A stretch of DNA of 64,000 nt from Sphingomonas sp. AR_OL41 (GTDB taxonomy: Bacteria; Pseudomonadota; Alphaproteobacteria; Sphingomonadales; Sphingomonadaceae), in contig NZ_JARYTI010000001.1 of the NCBI RefSeq assembly GCF_029911635.1, positions 62,001-126,000 of the forward strand, written 5' to 3'. The notes under the pieces were generated by a model. The model worked only from the letters and a program-made list of their open reading frames with translations. It had not been told where the DNA came from and made no database searches. Numbering within the stretch: the first letter of the stretch is position 1; every line of letters begins with the position of its first letter. The translations under genes were made by a program, and so were the position numbers. Shown piece after piece: positions 1-9,185 of this stretch.

Positions 1-771
1 GGCGTGTGGGGGCACAAGCCGACTTACGACGCGCTGTCCTCGACCGGCCACAGCTTTCCCGGCACCGACGGCGCGCGCGCCGCGCTCGGCGTGTGCGGGC
101 CGCTGGCGCGCGATGCCGACGACTTGGCGGCGGCGCTCGACATATTGTCCGACTTTCCGTTGCCCAGGGCGTCTGTATCTGGAGCCAGTGGCTTGCGCGT
201 CCTGCTGCTGACATCGCATCCGCGAGCGCAGGTTCAGGCGTCGATTGTTGCAGCGCTGGACCATGCTGGCACGGCACTGGAAACAGCCGGCGCGCGGGTC
301 GACCGGACCAGCGAGCTGCTGCCCGACCTGAACGAGCAGCACCGCCATTATATGCACATGCTCAACATCGCGATGACGCGCGGCGCGCCGTCGCCGGGCC
401 GCGACGCGCCGACGCTGGCCGAATGGTTCACGCTCGGCGACGAGCAGGCGCGCAACCGGCGTGCCTGGGCGGCGTTGTTCGCGCACTATGACGCGGTGAT
501 CGCGCCGACCGTCGGCATGACCGCCTTCCCGCATGACGACACGCCGCTGGCCGAGCGCAGCCTGACGATCGACGGCGTCGATACCAAATTCGGCGCGCAA
601 TTCGCCTTTCCCGGGATCGCCACCTTCCCGATGTTGCCCGCTACCTCGGTGCCGATCGGCACCGATGCCGACGGTCTGCCGATCGGCGTGCAGGTGATCA
701 CCGATATGTGGCGCGACCATGATGCCATCGCGATCGCGCGCACGCTGCACGATCTAGTCTGGAGCAAGTAG
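1..771 (+). CDS. Amidase-signature family protein, 3' part only
   Basis: The reading frame is open at the window edge and ends with TAG at 771, so only the last 256 residues are visible. GHKPTYDALSSTG near the start matches the stretch after the catalytic Ser-Ser-Lys region of amidase-signature hydrolases. GPLARDADDLAAAL and the C-terminal PATSVPIGTDADGLPIGVQV are also typical of the family. Members hydrolyse amide or acyl-CoA-like bonds in the cytoplasm; the substrate cannot be told here. The next gene starts at the base after the stop, so the amidase is probably co-transcribed with the acyl-CoA dehydrogenases downstream. The catalytic serines lie outside the window. Confidence 0.85.
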   Translation, partial: GVWGHKPTYDALSSTGHSFPGTDGARAALGVCGPLARDADDLAAALDILSDFPLPRASVSGASGLRVLLLTSHPRAQVQASIVAALDHAGTALETAGARVDRTSELLPDLNEQHRHYMHMLNIAMTRGAPSPGRDAPTLAEWFTLGDEQARNRRAWAALFAHYDAVIAPTVGMTAFPHDDTPLAERSLTIDGVDTKFGAQFAFPGIATFPMLPATSVPIGTDADGLPIGVQVITDMWRDHDAIAIARTLHDLVWSK

Positions 772-1956
772 ATGACCGACCTCGATACGTTCCGCGCCGA
801 GACGCGCGCCTGGCTGGAGGCGAATTGCCCGGCGGAAATGCGCGAGCCCGTGCGCAGCGAGAAGGACGCGGTGTGGGGCGGCCGCGACCAGTCGATGCTG
901 ACGCCGGCGCAGAAGAGCTGGATGGACGCGATGGGCGCGCGCGGCTGGACGGTGCCCGACTGGCCCAGTGCCTATGGCGGCGGCGGGCTGAGCGCGGCCG
1001 AGACCAAGATTTTGCGCGAGGAGATGGCGCGGCTGAAGTGCCGCAACCCGCTCAATAGCTTCGGCATCTCGATGCTCGGGCCGGCGCTGCTCAAATATGG
1101 CACCGAGGAGCAGAAACTCGACTATCTGCCCAAGATCGCGCGCGGCGAGATCCGCTGGTGCCAGGGTTATTCCGAACCCAATGCCGGATCGGACCTCGCC
1201 AGCCTCGCCACCTCGGCGGAGGATAAGGGCGATCATTATCTGCTCAACGGCCAGAAGGTGTGGACCAGCTATGCCGACAAGGCCGACTGGATCTTCTGCC
1301 TGGTGCGCACCGACAAGACGACCAAGCAGGGCGGGATCAGCTTCGTGCTGTTCGACATGGCCTCGCCCGGCGTATCGACCAAGCCGATCCTGCTGATCTC
1401 GGGCTATTCGCCGTTTTGCGAGACTTTCTTCGACAATGTGAAGGTGCCGAAGAGCCAGCGCGTCCATGACGAGAATAGAGGCTGGGACGTCGCCAAATAT
1501 CTGCTCGGCCATGAGCGCGAGATGATCTCGGGCATGGGGCTGGGTTCGACCGGCGGCAACCCGCTGATCGAGGGGGCGCTGGCGACGATCGGTCTCGACC
1601 ATGACGGCAAGCTCGCCGACCCACTGCTGCGCGGGCAGATCGCGCTGTTCGAGGTGCGCTCCAAGGCGTTCGCGATGATGTCGGAGCGCTTCATCGACGA
1701 GTTGAAGGCGGGCAAGGCGCACCCCGCGCAACCTTCGATGATGAAATATTACGGCACCGAGCTCAACAAGAGCCGCTACGAACTGATGATGGCCGCGGGC
1801 GGCTCGGACGCGCTCGAATGGGAGAGCCAAGCCTCGAGCGGCGGCGCGACGCCGCGCGCCTGGCTGCGCACCAAGGCCAATTCGATCGAGGGCGGGACCA
1901 GCGAGGTACAGCTCAACATCATCGCCAAGCGCATCCTGGAATTGCCGGGGGCTTGA
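772..1956 (+). CDS. Acyl-CoA dehydrogenase family protein
   Basis: This 394-residue flavoprotein of the acyl-CoA dehydrogenase superfamily should carry out alpha,beta-desaturation of an acyl-CoA in the cytoplasm. The visible core is CQGYSEPNAGSDLASL (mid-domain flavin site), then NGQKVWTSYA, and a C-terminal SIEGGTSEVQLNIIAKRILELP tail typical of the family. Length is normal. The ATG directly follows the amidase stop at 771. A second, different dehydrogenase follows 150 bp downstream; such pairs often form heteromeric enzymes acting on bulky acyl-CoAs such as steroid or terpenoid side chains. That pairing is inferred from layout, and the substrate is unknown. Confidence 0.9.
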   Translation: MTDLDTFRAETRAWLEANCPAEMREPVRSEKDAVWGGRDQSMLTPAQKSWMDAMGARGWTVPDWPSAYGGGGLSAAETKILREEMARLKCRNPLNSFGISMLGPALLKYGTEEQKLDYLPKIARGEIRWCQGYSEPNAGSDLASLATSAEDKGDHYLLNGQKVWTSYADKADWIFCLVRTDKTTKQGGISFVLFDMASPGVSTKPILLISGYSPFCETFFDNVKVPKSQRVHDENRGWDVAKYLLGHEREMISGMGLGSTGGNPLIEGALATIGLDHDGKLADPLLRGQIALFEVRSKAFAMMSERFIDELKAGKAHPAQPSMMKYYGTELNKSRYELMMAAGGSDALEWESQASSGGATPRAWLRTKANSIEGGTSEVQLNIIAKRILELPGA

Positions 1957-2060
1957 TGAACTTCCCTCTCCCCTCCGGGGATAGGGCAAGCGAGCGAAGC
2001 GAAGCGCGGGAGAGGGGCAGGACAGAACGCTGACGTCCGCGTGACTGCCCCTCTCCCCTA

Positions 2061-2086
2061 CCCTCTCCCCGCAAGCGGGGAGAGGG
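2061..2086. repeat. Perfect inverted repeat in REP-like intergenic DNA
   Basis: CCCTCTCCCCGC, a 2-base AA spacer, then GCGGGGAGAGGG form a perfect 12-bp stem between two acyl-CoA dehydrogenase genes. A related, less perfect CCCTCTCCCCTCC / GGGAGAGGGG pair lies at about 1965..2018. No T-run follows, so this looks like a dispersed palindromic repeat rather than a terminator. Confidence 0.6.
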
Positions 2087-2108
2087 AGAAGAACAGGAAG
2101 ACACCAAA

Positions 2109-3236
2109 ATGCCACTGTATCTCAACGACGAACAGGCGATGCTGCGCGATACCGCGAAGGGTTTTGTCGCCGAGCACGCGCCGGTCAGCCATATGCGCGG
2201 CCTGCGCGACAGCAACGACGCCACCGGCTTCAGCCGCGACCTGTGGAAGCAGTTTGCCGAGCTGGGGCTGACCGGCATCCTGATCGGTGAGGACCAGGGT
2301 GGCCTGGGGCTTGGCCATGTCGAGGCGGGCATCGTGCTCGAGGAGATCGGCCGCAACCTGTCCCCCTCCCCCTTCCTGTCGACCGCTGTCGCCGCCGTCG
2401 CCGCGCTGAGCGGCACGCCGCATGCCGCGCGCTGGTTTCCCGGCATCGTCGCCGGCGAGACGGTCGCCGCGCTGGCGATCGACGAGGCGGCCAAGCATCG
2501 CGACAGGATAGGCCTGAAGGCGGAGCGCTCGGGCAACGGCTTCAAGCTGACCGGCAAGAAGCAGTTCGTCACGCACGGCCATGTCGCCGACCTGCTGATC
2601 GTCGCAGCGCGTACCGCAGGTTCATCCGACGACGCTGAAGGCATCACGCTGTTCGCGGTCGACAAGGGTGCCGCCGGGCTGACCAATGTCGCGGAACGGC
2701 TGGCCGATGCCAGCCTCGCCGCGCGGCTGGAATTCGACGGTGTCGAGGTCGATGCCGATGCGGTGATCGGCGAGGTCGATGCCGGCGGCGAACCGCTCGC
2801 CCGCCTGCTGCGCGCCGGGCGCACCGGCGCCTCGGCCGAACTGCTCGGCGTCGGCGGCGGCGCGATGGACATGACGGTTTCGTATCTCAAGGAGCGCAAG
2901 CAGTTCGGCGTCGCGATCGGCAGCTTCCAGGCGCTGCAACACCGCGCCGCGCACCTCTATTCGGAGATGGAGGTGGCGCGCGCCGCCGTGCTCAAGGCGC
3001 AGCAATTGCTCGATGCGGGCGATGCGGGGGCGGATGCAGCGGTGTCAGTCGCCAAGGCGATGACCGCACTTGCCACCACGCTCAGCGTGCAGGAAGGCGT
3101 GCAGATGCATGGAGGCATCGGCATGACCGACGAATATGACATCGGCTTCTACATGAAGCGCGCGCGGGTGCTCGCCGAGATGTTCGGCGACGCCAATTTC
3201 CACGCCGACCGGATCGCCAGCGCGGCGGGCTATTGA
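2109..3236 (+). CDS. Acyl-CoA dehydrogenase family protein
   Basis: A second acyl-CoA dehydrogenase of 375 residues. KLTGKKQFVTHGHVADLLIV lies in the beta domain and KERKQFGVAIGSFQALQHR in the C-terminal helical domain; HGGIGMTDEYDIGFYMKRA is the usual end motif. Its N-terminal region (YLNDEQAMLRDTAKGFVAEHAP) is of the short-subunit type often paired with a longer partner, here the 772..1956 gene. Its stop overlaps the next start by one base (TGATG). Cytoplasmic FAD enzyme; substrate not predictable from sequence. Confidence 0.9.
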   Translation: MPLYLNDEQAMLRDTAKGFVAEHAPVSHMRGLRDSNDATGFSRDLWKQFAELGLTGILIGEDQGGLGLGHVEAGIVLEEIGRNLSPSPFLSTAVAAVAALSGTPHAARWFPGIVAGETVAALAIDEAAKHRDRIGLKAERSGNGFKLTGKKQFVTHGHVADLLIVAARTAGSSDDAEGITLFAVDKGAAGLTNVAERLADASLAARLEFDGVEVDADAVIGEVDAGGEPLARLLRAGRTGASAELLGVGGGAMDMTVSYLKERKQFGVAIGSFQALQHRAAHLYSEMEVARAAVLKAQQLLDAGDAGADAAVSVAKAMTALATTLSVQEGVQMHGGIGMTDEYDIGFYMKRARVLAEMFGDANFHADRIASAAGY

Positions 3237-4126
3237 TGGATATCAGCACGCCTGCCGACACGCCGCCGGAGAAGCTCGTCAGCGGCCTGGTCGATCTGCT
3301 CGACATCGAGGAGATCGATCGCGACCTGTATCGCGGCAAGCGCCAGCCCGGCGGCGTCGGCCGCGTGTTCGGCGGGCAGGTGATCGCGCAGGCGTTGCAG
3401 GCGGCGCAGCGATCGACCGAAGCGCCCAAGGTGGCGCATTCGCTGCACGCCTATTTCATGCGGCCGGGCAATGAGGATTTCCCGATCATCTACCGCGTGG
3501 TGCGCGATTTCGAGGGCCGCAGTTTCGCGACGCGGCGGGTGATCGCGATGCAGCGCGGCGAACCGATCCTCAACATGGCGGCAAGCTTCCAGACGCCCGA
3601 GGACGGGCTGCGCCACCAGGACCCGATGCCCGAGGTACCGGGTCCCGAGTCGCTCCAGTCCGAAGCCGAACTGCGTCGCGACATGGCCGACGAAATTCCC
3701 GAGAAATTCCGGCGGCACATGCTACGCGGCCGGCCGGTCGAGATCCGCCCGGTGCAGCCGCGCAGCTGGTTCCGGCCCGACAAGCGCGAACCGCGACAGG
3801 ACAGCTGGTTCCGGCTGGTCGCGCCGATCGGTGACGATGCGGCGATGCACCGCGCGATCCTGGCTTATGCCTCGGACATGTCGCTGCTCGGCACCGCGAC
3901 GCTGGCGCACGGCGTCAACTGGATGACGCACAATCTGCAGACCGCGAGCCTCGACCATTCGCTGTGGCTGCACGAGGATTTCCGCGCCGACGAATGGCTG
4001 CTCTATGCCTGCGACAGCCCCTGGGCGGGCCATGCGCGCGGCTTTAACCGCGGCAAGATCTACACCCAGGACGGGCGGCTGGTGGCCAGCGTGGCGCAGG
4101 AAGGGCTGATGCGGCTGCGCGAATGA
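3236..4126 (+). CDS. tesB: Acyl-CoA thioesterase II (TesB-like)
   Basis: This 296-residue double-hotdog thioesterase should hydrolyse acyl-CoA to free acid and CoA. RVFGGQVIAQALQAAQRS, HSLHAYFMRPG and SFATRRVIAMQRGEPILNMAASFQ in the first hotdog and HDxxWLHEDFRADEWLLY-like residues in the second match TesB. The ATG at 3236 overlaps the previous stop (TGATG), and a TTG three bases upstream is a weaker alternative. The gene ends in an ATGA overlap with the next gene. Its place in an acyl-CoA dehydrogenase operon suggests release of end products or overflow acyl-CoA. Confidence 0.9.
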   Translation: MDISTPADTPPEKLVSGLVDLLDIEEIDRDLYRGKRQPGGVGRVFGGQVIAQALQAAQRSTEAPKVAHSLHAYFMRPGNEDFPIIYRVVRDFEGRSFATRRVIAMQRGEPILNMAASFQTPEDGLRHQDPMPEVPGPESLQSEAELRRDMADEIPEKFRRHMLRGRPVEIRPVQPRSWFRPDKREPRQDSWFRLVAPIGDDAAMHRAILAYASDMSLLGTATLAHGVNWMTHNLQTASLDHSLWLHEDFRADEWLLYACDSPWAGHARGFNRGKIYTQDGRLVASVAQEGLMRLRE

Positions 4127-4926
4127 CCGAGCTGCTTTCCGCCGATATCGCCGACTTTACGCGGCGCGACTTCACCTTTGGCGGGAAGACCAAAGCGGTG
4201 TTGTGCACCGGCGATCGCGGCCCGGCGGTGATCGTGATCCACGAGATTTTCGGATTCACGCCGCCGCTGGCGCGCTTCTGCCGCTGGGTCGCGGCGGCCG
4301 GCATGCGGGTCTATGCGCCGATCCTGATCGGCATGCCCGATGCGCGAAATCGCGAGAAGACCGGCGCGCTCGATATCCTGCGACTGTGCGTCAGCCGCGA
4401 ATTCACGCTGTTCCGCACCGGTCGATCGAGCCCGGTGGTCGACTGGCTCAGGCCGCTCGCGCACAAGGCGCATGCCGAATGCGGCGGCCCCGGCGTCGGG
4501 GTGATCGGCATGTGCCTGACCGGCGGCTTCGCGCTGTCGATGGCGGTCGATCCGGTCGTGCTAGCACCGGTGCTGTCGCAGCCTAGCATGCCGGTCGGCA
4601 GCCCTGCCGGGCTCGACATCTCGGCGGCCGATCTTGCAACGGTGCAGCAGCGCGCGTGCAGCGAGGGGCTTACGCTGCGCGGCTATCGCTTCGAGGGCGA
4701 TACGCTGGCCAGACACGACAAGTTCGTCACGCTCGACAAGGCGTTCGGCGCAGCCTTTATCGGCACGGAACTGCCTGACTCGTGCGGAAACCCGGCCGGC
4801 ATGATCAGCGAGGGCAAGCCGCCGCACAGCGTCGTGACGCGCGACCTGATCGACGCGGCGGGTGAGCCGACGCGTGCCGCTGCGGACGAGATCATCGCCC
4901 ATTTCAAGGCGGTGCTCGGCGCCTGA
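4123..4926 (+). CDS. Dienelactone hydrolase family protein
   Basis: An alpha/beta hydrolase of 267 residues, related to dienelactone hydrolase. VIVIHEIFGFTPPLARFCRW is the typical N-terminal strand/oxyanion region. GVIGMCLTGGFAL carries the nucleophile elbow with cysteine, as in dienelactone hydrolases (G-x-C-x-G-G), and PPHSVVTRDL near the C-terminus supplies a likely catalytic histidine. The start overlaps the thioesterase stop (ATGA), so it is translationally coupled and last in the operon. The true substrate may be any ester or lactone. Confidence 0.85.
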   Translation: MTELLSADIADFTRRDFTFGGKTKAVLCTGDRGPAVIVIHEIFGFTPPLARFCRWVAAAGMRVYAPILIGMPDARNREKTGALDILRLCVSREFTLFRTGRSSPVVDWLRPLAHKAHAECGGPGVGVIGMCLTGGFALSMAVDPVVLAPVLSQPSMPVGSPAGLDISAADLATVQQRACSEGLTLRGYRFEGDTLARHDKFVTLDKAFGAAFIGTELPDSCGNPAGMISEGKPPHSVVTRDLIDAAGEPTRAAADEIIAHFKAVLGA

Positions 4927-5034
4927 CAGGCGTGCGAGCAGATGAACGCCACCCTTCAACCCGGTTCAGCAACCTTACCAACACCGAGGCGTAATTATCT
5001 TCCTGTCCCGATCCCCGGGATGAAAGGAAGTCCG

Positions 5035-5301
5035 ATGAACTTGATCAAAACCATCGCGGCGGCCGGTTTGCTTTTGTCGACCGCCACGATCGCGACCGGT
5101 GCCGAGGCGCAGGATCGTCGCGACGGGCCGCGGTACGAGCAGCGCGACCATCGCGGCGGCTATGATCGCGACCGGCATGATCGCCGCGACGATCGTCGCC
5201 ATTATGGCTGGGATCGCGGCCGTCACTATGGCTGGGATCGCCACCATCGCCGTTGCTGGACCGAGTGGCGCCATCACCGCCAGGTGCGGATCTGCCGCTA
5301 A
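5035..5301 (+). CDS. Small exported basic, His/Arg/Tyr-rich protein
   Basis: The ATG at 5035 follows a GAAAGGAAG ribosome site and opens an 88-residue protein. Residues 1-25 are a signal peptide (NLIKTIAAAGLLLSTATIAT, cleavage after GAEAQ). The mature part is almost all Asp, Arg, His, Tyr and Trp, including two YGWDR repeats, and ends CWTEWRHHRQVRICR with two cysteines that could pair. Such His/Asp-rich periplasmic proteins are common in sphingomonads; metal binding is a guess. The gene converges on the SDR gene at 5335. Confidence 0.7.
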   Translation: MNLIKTIAAAGLLLSTATIATGAEAQDRRDGPRYEQRDHRGGYDRDRHDRRDDRRHYGWDRGRHYGWDRHHRRCWTEWRHHRQVRICR

Positions 5302-5310
5302 AACAGGTGT

Positions 5311-5333
5311 CGGGGCGGCCGAGCGCCGCCCCG
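5311..5333. terminator. Hairpin between convergent genes
   Basis: CGGGGCGGC, loop CGAGC, GCCGCCCCG form a perfect 9-bp stem between the stops of the convergent genes ending at 5301 and 5335. No long T-run is present on either strand, so a bidirectional terminator is probable but not proven. Confidence 0.5.
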
Positions 5334-5334
5334 A

Positions 5335-6135
<801 letters not shown>

Positions 6136-6145
6136 TTCCACTCTC

Positions 6146-6913
6146 CTAGATAGTGACGCCGCCATCGATGACGATGGTCTGGCCGGTCATGTAGGCGCTC
6201 GCCGCGCCGGCGAGGAACACCACCGCACCGGCAATCTCCTCAGGCTGACCGATGCGGCGCAGCGGGGTGACGGCATTGCGGCGCTCGGCGGCCTTTTCGT
6301 CTTCCCACAAGGCGCGGGCGAAATCGGTCTTGATCAGGCCCGGCGCGATGCAGTTCACGCGGATGTTGAACGGGCCATATTCGTGCGCGAGATTGCGCGC
6401 GAGCTGCATGTCGGCAGCCTTGGAAATGGCATAGGCGCCGATCACCGGCGTGCCGCGAATCCCGCCGATCGACGAGATGATGACGATCGACCCGGTCTTG
6501 CGCTCGCGCATCTCCGGCGCGACCATCGAGATCAGCCAGTGGTTGGAGATGATGTTGTTGTCGAGGATCTTGCGGAACTGCTCGTCGGCAATCCCTTCGG
6601 ACGGGCCGTAATAGGGATTGGACGCGGCGTTGCAGACGAGGATGTCGATCGCTCCGAATGCGGCGCGCGTTGCATCAACGAGATGCTGCAGCCCGGCCTT
6701 GTCGGAAATGTTGGCAGCAACGGCAATCGCCTTGCCGGGGCCGAATGCGGCGTCGATTTCGGCGACGACCACGTCGCACGCATCCTGCTTGCGGCTCGAA
6801 ATGGCAACGCGCGCGCCGTGACGGACCAGTTCGATCGCTGAGGCCTTGCCGATGCCGCGCGTCGAGCCCGTGACGATCGCAACCTTGCCGGTCAGGTCGA
6901 AGAGATTGGCCAT
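6146..6913 (-). CDS. SDR family oxidoreductase
   Basis: A 255-residue short-chain dehydrogenase with TGSTRGIGKAS (cofactor loop), CNAASNP (NxA motif variant), and YAISKAADMQLARNLA (Tyr-x-x-x-Lys active site). YMTGQTIVIDGG closes the protein. The ATG at 6913 overlaps the stop of the phosphotransferase gene at 6916 and gives MANLFDLTGKVAIVTG, the normal family start. It is inside a minus-strand operon running 9068 to 5335. Confidence 0.9.
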   Translation of the reverse strand: MANLFDLTGKVAIVTGSTRGIGKASAIELVRHGARVAISSRKQDACDVVVAEIDAAFGPGKAIAVAANISDKAGLQHLVDATRAAFGAIDILVCNAASNPYYGPSEGIADEQFRKILDNNIISNHWLISMVAPEMRERKTGSIVIISSIGGIRGTPVIGAYAISKAADMQLARNLAHEYGPFNIRVNCIAPGLIKTDFARALWEDEKAAERRNAVTPLRRIGQPEEIAGAVVFLAGAASAYMTGQTIVIDGGVTI

Positions 6914-6915
6914 GA

Positions 6916-7986
6916 TCAGTCCTTCGCCCCTGCCTGCTTCGCGAAGCCCCATGCCGCTTCGGCGAGGCCATAGACACGCTCAGCCGTCTTGGCGGCCTGG
7001 GCGCTCGAGGCGGTGCCATCGACGATGCGCTTCTTGATGCCCTGGACGATGCCGGTGAGGCGGAAGAGGTTGTAGGCGAAATACCATTCGAGCTGCGGCA
7101 CCCCGTCGCGACCGGTCGCGGCACAATAACGCTCGGTCACCTCGGCGATGGTCGGGATGCCCGTTTCGGGGCCGGCCAGCCCCTTGACCCCCGAGCGGCC
7201 CTCGGGCTCGGTCACCCAGTTCATCAGCAGGTACGAAAAATCGGCGAGCGGATCGCCGAGCGTCGACAATTCCCAGTCGAGCACGGCGATGACGCGCGGC
7301 GCGTCAGGCGCGAAGATCATGTTGTCGATGCGGTAGTCGCCATGAACGACCGAGGTGCGCGTCTGCTCCGGCAAGGTCGCGGGCAACCATGCGATCAGCC
7401 GCTCGACATCGGGCATGTGCTCGGTTTCGGAAGCGCGATATTGCTTGGTCCAGCGTGCGACCTGGCGATCGAAATAATTGCCCGGTTTGCCGTAGCTTTC
7501 GAGGCCGGCAGCGACATGATCGAGATTGTGCAGCGCGGCCAGTGTGTCGACCATCGCGTCATAATGCGCGCGGCGCGCGGACGGCGTGAGATCGGGCATC
7601 GACCCGTCCCAGATCGTGCGGCCTTCGACCATCTCCATGATGTAGAAGGCCGAGCCGACGACGCTGTCGTCCTCGCACAGGCCGTAGGGGCGCGGCACGG
7701 GGAAGCCGGTCGGGTGTAGCCCGGCGATCACGCGATATTCGCGGTCGACCGCGTGCGCCGAGGGGAGCAGCGGGCCGAACGGCTTGCGCCGCAGCACATA
7801 GGCGGTGGTCGACGTGTCGAGCCGATAGGTCGGGTTCGACTGGCCGCCGGCGAACTTGGCATAGCTGAGCGGGCCGGCGAAGCCCTCGACATGGCTTTCC
7901 ATCCACGCGGTGAGCCGGACGAGATCGAGCCGGTCGCGCTCCTCGACCGGGAGGGTGCCGGTCATGGTTTTCTGCGCGTCGCTCAT
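6916..7986 (-). CDS. Phosphotransferase family protein (ACAD10/11 kinase-domain type)
   Basis: A protein of 356 residues with the aminoglycoside phosphotransferase/choline kinase fold. SVVHGDYRIDNMIF is the catalytic H-G-D-x-x-x-x-N loop and AVLDWELSTLGDPLADFSYL holds the Mg-binding aspartate. It resembles the kinase domain of eukaryotic ACAD10/ACAD11, which phosphorylates 4-hydroxyacyl-CoAs before dehydration; bacterial homologues beside acyl-CoA dehydrogenases are thought to act likewise. Here acyl-CoA dehydrogenase, alcohol dehydrogenase and two SDR genes surround it, which supports hydroxyacyl-CoA handling rather than antibiotic resistance. Start and stop overlap both neighbours. Confidence 0.85.
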   Translation of the reverse strand: MSDAQKTMTGTLPVEERDRLDLVRLTAWMESHVEGFAGPLSYAKFAGGQSNPTYRLDTSTTAYVLRRKPFGPLLPSAHAVDREYRVIAGLHPTGFPVPRPYGLCEDDSVVGSAFYIMEMVEGRTIWDGSMPDLTPSARRAHYDAMVDTLAALHNLDHVAAGLESYGKPGNYFDRQVARWTKQYRASETEHMPDVERLIAWLPATLPEQTRTSVVHGDYRIDNMIFAPDAPRVIAVLDWELSTLGDPLADFSYLLMNWVTEPEGRSGVKGLAGPETGIPTIAEVTERYCAATGRDGVPQLEWYFAYNLFRLTGIVQGIKKRIVDGTASSAQAAKTAERVYGLAEAAWGFAKQAGAKD

Positions 7987-9068
7987 CAGAACACGATCAC
8001 CGAGCGTGTGGTGTCGCCCTTGCGCAGCTCGTCGAACGCGACGTTCACCTGGTCAAGCGGCATGCGATCGGCGATGATCGTGTCGAGATCGAGCAGGCCG
8101 CGCATGTAGAAATCGACGAGCCGGGGAATTTCCACCGGGAAGCGATTGGCGCCCATCAGCGCGCCTTGCAGGTGCTTGCCGCCGAGCAGGTCCATCGCCG
8201 ACAGGCCGACCTTCTCGTTCAGCGGCATCATGCCGAGGATTGTCGCGGTCCCGCCACGCCGCAGCACCTTGACTGCGGTTGCGGCCGATTGTGCCCGGCC
8301 AACCGCCTCGATCGCGTGGTGAACGCCGCCATTGCTGATCTCGACGACCTGTTCGGCGCAATTGTCGGACAGGGCGTCGACAGAATGGGTTGCGCCGAGC
8401 TTCTCGGCGAGCGCGCGCTTCTCGGCGACGGGATCGACGGCGACGATCTTGCCGGCACCGGCGATCCGCGCGGCGTTGATCGCGGCGAGGCCAACACCGC
8501 CGCAACCGACCACGCACACCGTCTCGCCCGGCACAACATCAGCGGCATTGAACACCGCTCCTGCCCCGGTCGTAACCGCGCAGCCGATGATCGCCGCGCG
8601 ATCGAGCGGCATGTCGCGATCGATCGCGACGCAGGCATGCTCATGGATGAGCATCATCTCGGCATAGGCCGAGAGGTTGAGCATCTGATTGACCACCGAT
8701 CCATCGGCGAAGGTCAGCCGCGGCGGCGCACCCTTGGGGCGGCGCACGTCGGCGGCAATGCACAGCGACATGCGACCCGTGACGCAGAACTCGCAATGCC
8801 CGCAAAAGGCCGACAGGCAGGTGATGACATGATCGCCGACCTTGACGGTGCGCACCTCGCTGCCGACCGCTTCAACGACGCCGGCCGCCTCATGCCCGGG
8901 AATCGTCGGCATGGCGTGCGGATAGGCGCCATCGACGAAATGCAGGTCGGAGCGGCACACCCCGACCGCCGCAGTACGGATCAGCACCTCGTGCGGACCG
9001 GGGTTCGACACGATCACGTCTTCGATGGAGAGCGGTTTGCCCGCCTCGAACAGAACGGCAGCTTTCAC
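7986..9068 (-). CDS. Zinc-dependent alcohol dehydrogenase
   Basis: A medium-chain dehydrogenase of 360 residues. GVCRSDLHF and PGHEAAGVVEAVGSEV hold catalytic zinc ligands; CGHCEFCVTGRMSLC is the four-cysteine structural zinc lobe; VVGCGGVGLAAINAARIAGA is the NAD-binding Rossmann motif. Length is typical of the class III-like group. The ATG at 9068 is followed by AAVLFEAGKPLSIEDV. It starts the minus-strand operon; a REP-like repeat separates it from the acyl-CoA dehydrogenase gene upstream. Confidence 0.9.
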   Translation of the reverse strand: MKAAVLFEAGKPLSIEDVIVSNPGPHEVLIRTAAVGVCRSDLHFVDGAYPHAMPTIPGHEAAGVVEAVGSEVRTVKVGDHVITCLSAFCGHCEFCVTGRMSLCIAADVRRPKGAPPRLTFADGSVVNQMLNLSAYAEMMLIHEHACVAIDRDMPLDRAAIIGCAVTTGAGAVFNAADVVPGETVCVVGCGGVGLAAINAARIAGAGKIVAVDPVAEKRALAEKLGATHSVDALSDNCAEQVVEISNGGVHHAIEAVGRAQSAATAVKVLRRGGTATILGMMPLNEKVGLSAMDLLGGKHLQGALMGANRFPVEIPRLVDFYMRGLLDLDTIIADRMPLDQVNVAFDELRKGDTTRSVIVF

Positions 9069-9082
9069 GACTCTTCCTTCTT

Positions 9083-9178
9083 CGTCACCCCGGACCTGTT
9101 CCGGGGTCCACCGTCCCGCAATGGCTGCGACCAGTGAGAATGTTGCACCGTGGATGCCAGAACAAGTCCGGCATGACG
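9083..9178. repeat. Sphingomonad-type intergenic palindromic repeat pair
   Basis: Two related palindromes lie about 60 bp apart. The first is ACCCCGGA-CCTGT-TCCGGGGT at 9087..9107; the second, ATGCCAGA-ACAAG-TCCGGCAT, is near 9153..9173. Flanking GTCA / TGACG bases are shared in inverse order, so this looks like a REP/BIME-type element common between genes in sphingomonads. Confidence 0.6.
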
Positions 9179-9185
9179 GAGGGTA

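Noticed and set aside
754..2115. Long antisense open frame of 453 residues opposite an acyl-CoA dehydrogenase
   Set aside because: Arg/Ala/Gly/Leu-rich shadow typical of GC-rich codon use; the plus-strand frame has clear family motifs.
6916..7986. Antibiotic (aminoglycoside) resistance gene
   Set aside because: The fold is shared, but the layout beside acyl-CoA dehydrogenases and the ACAD10/11-like sequence point to acyl-CoA metabolism.
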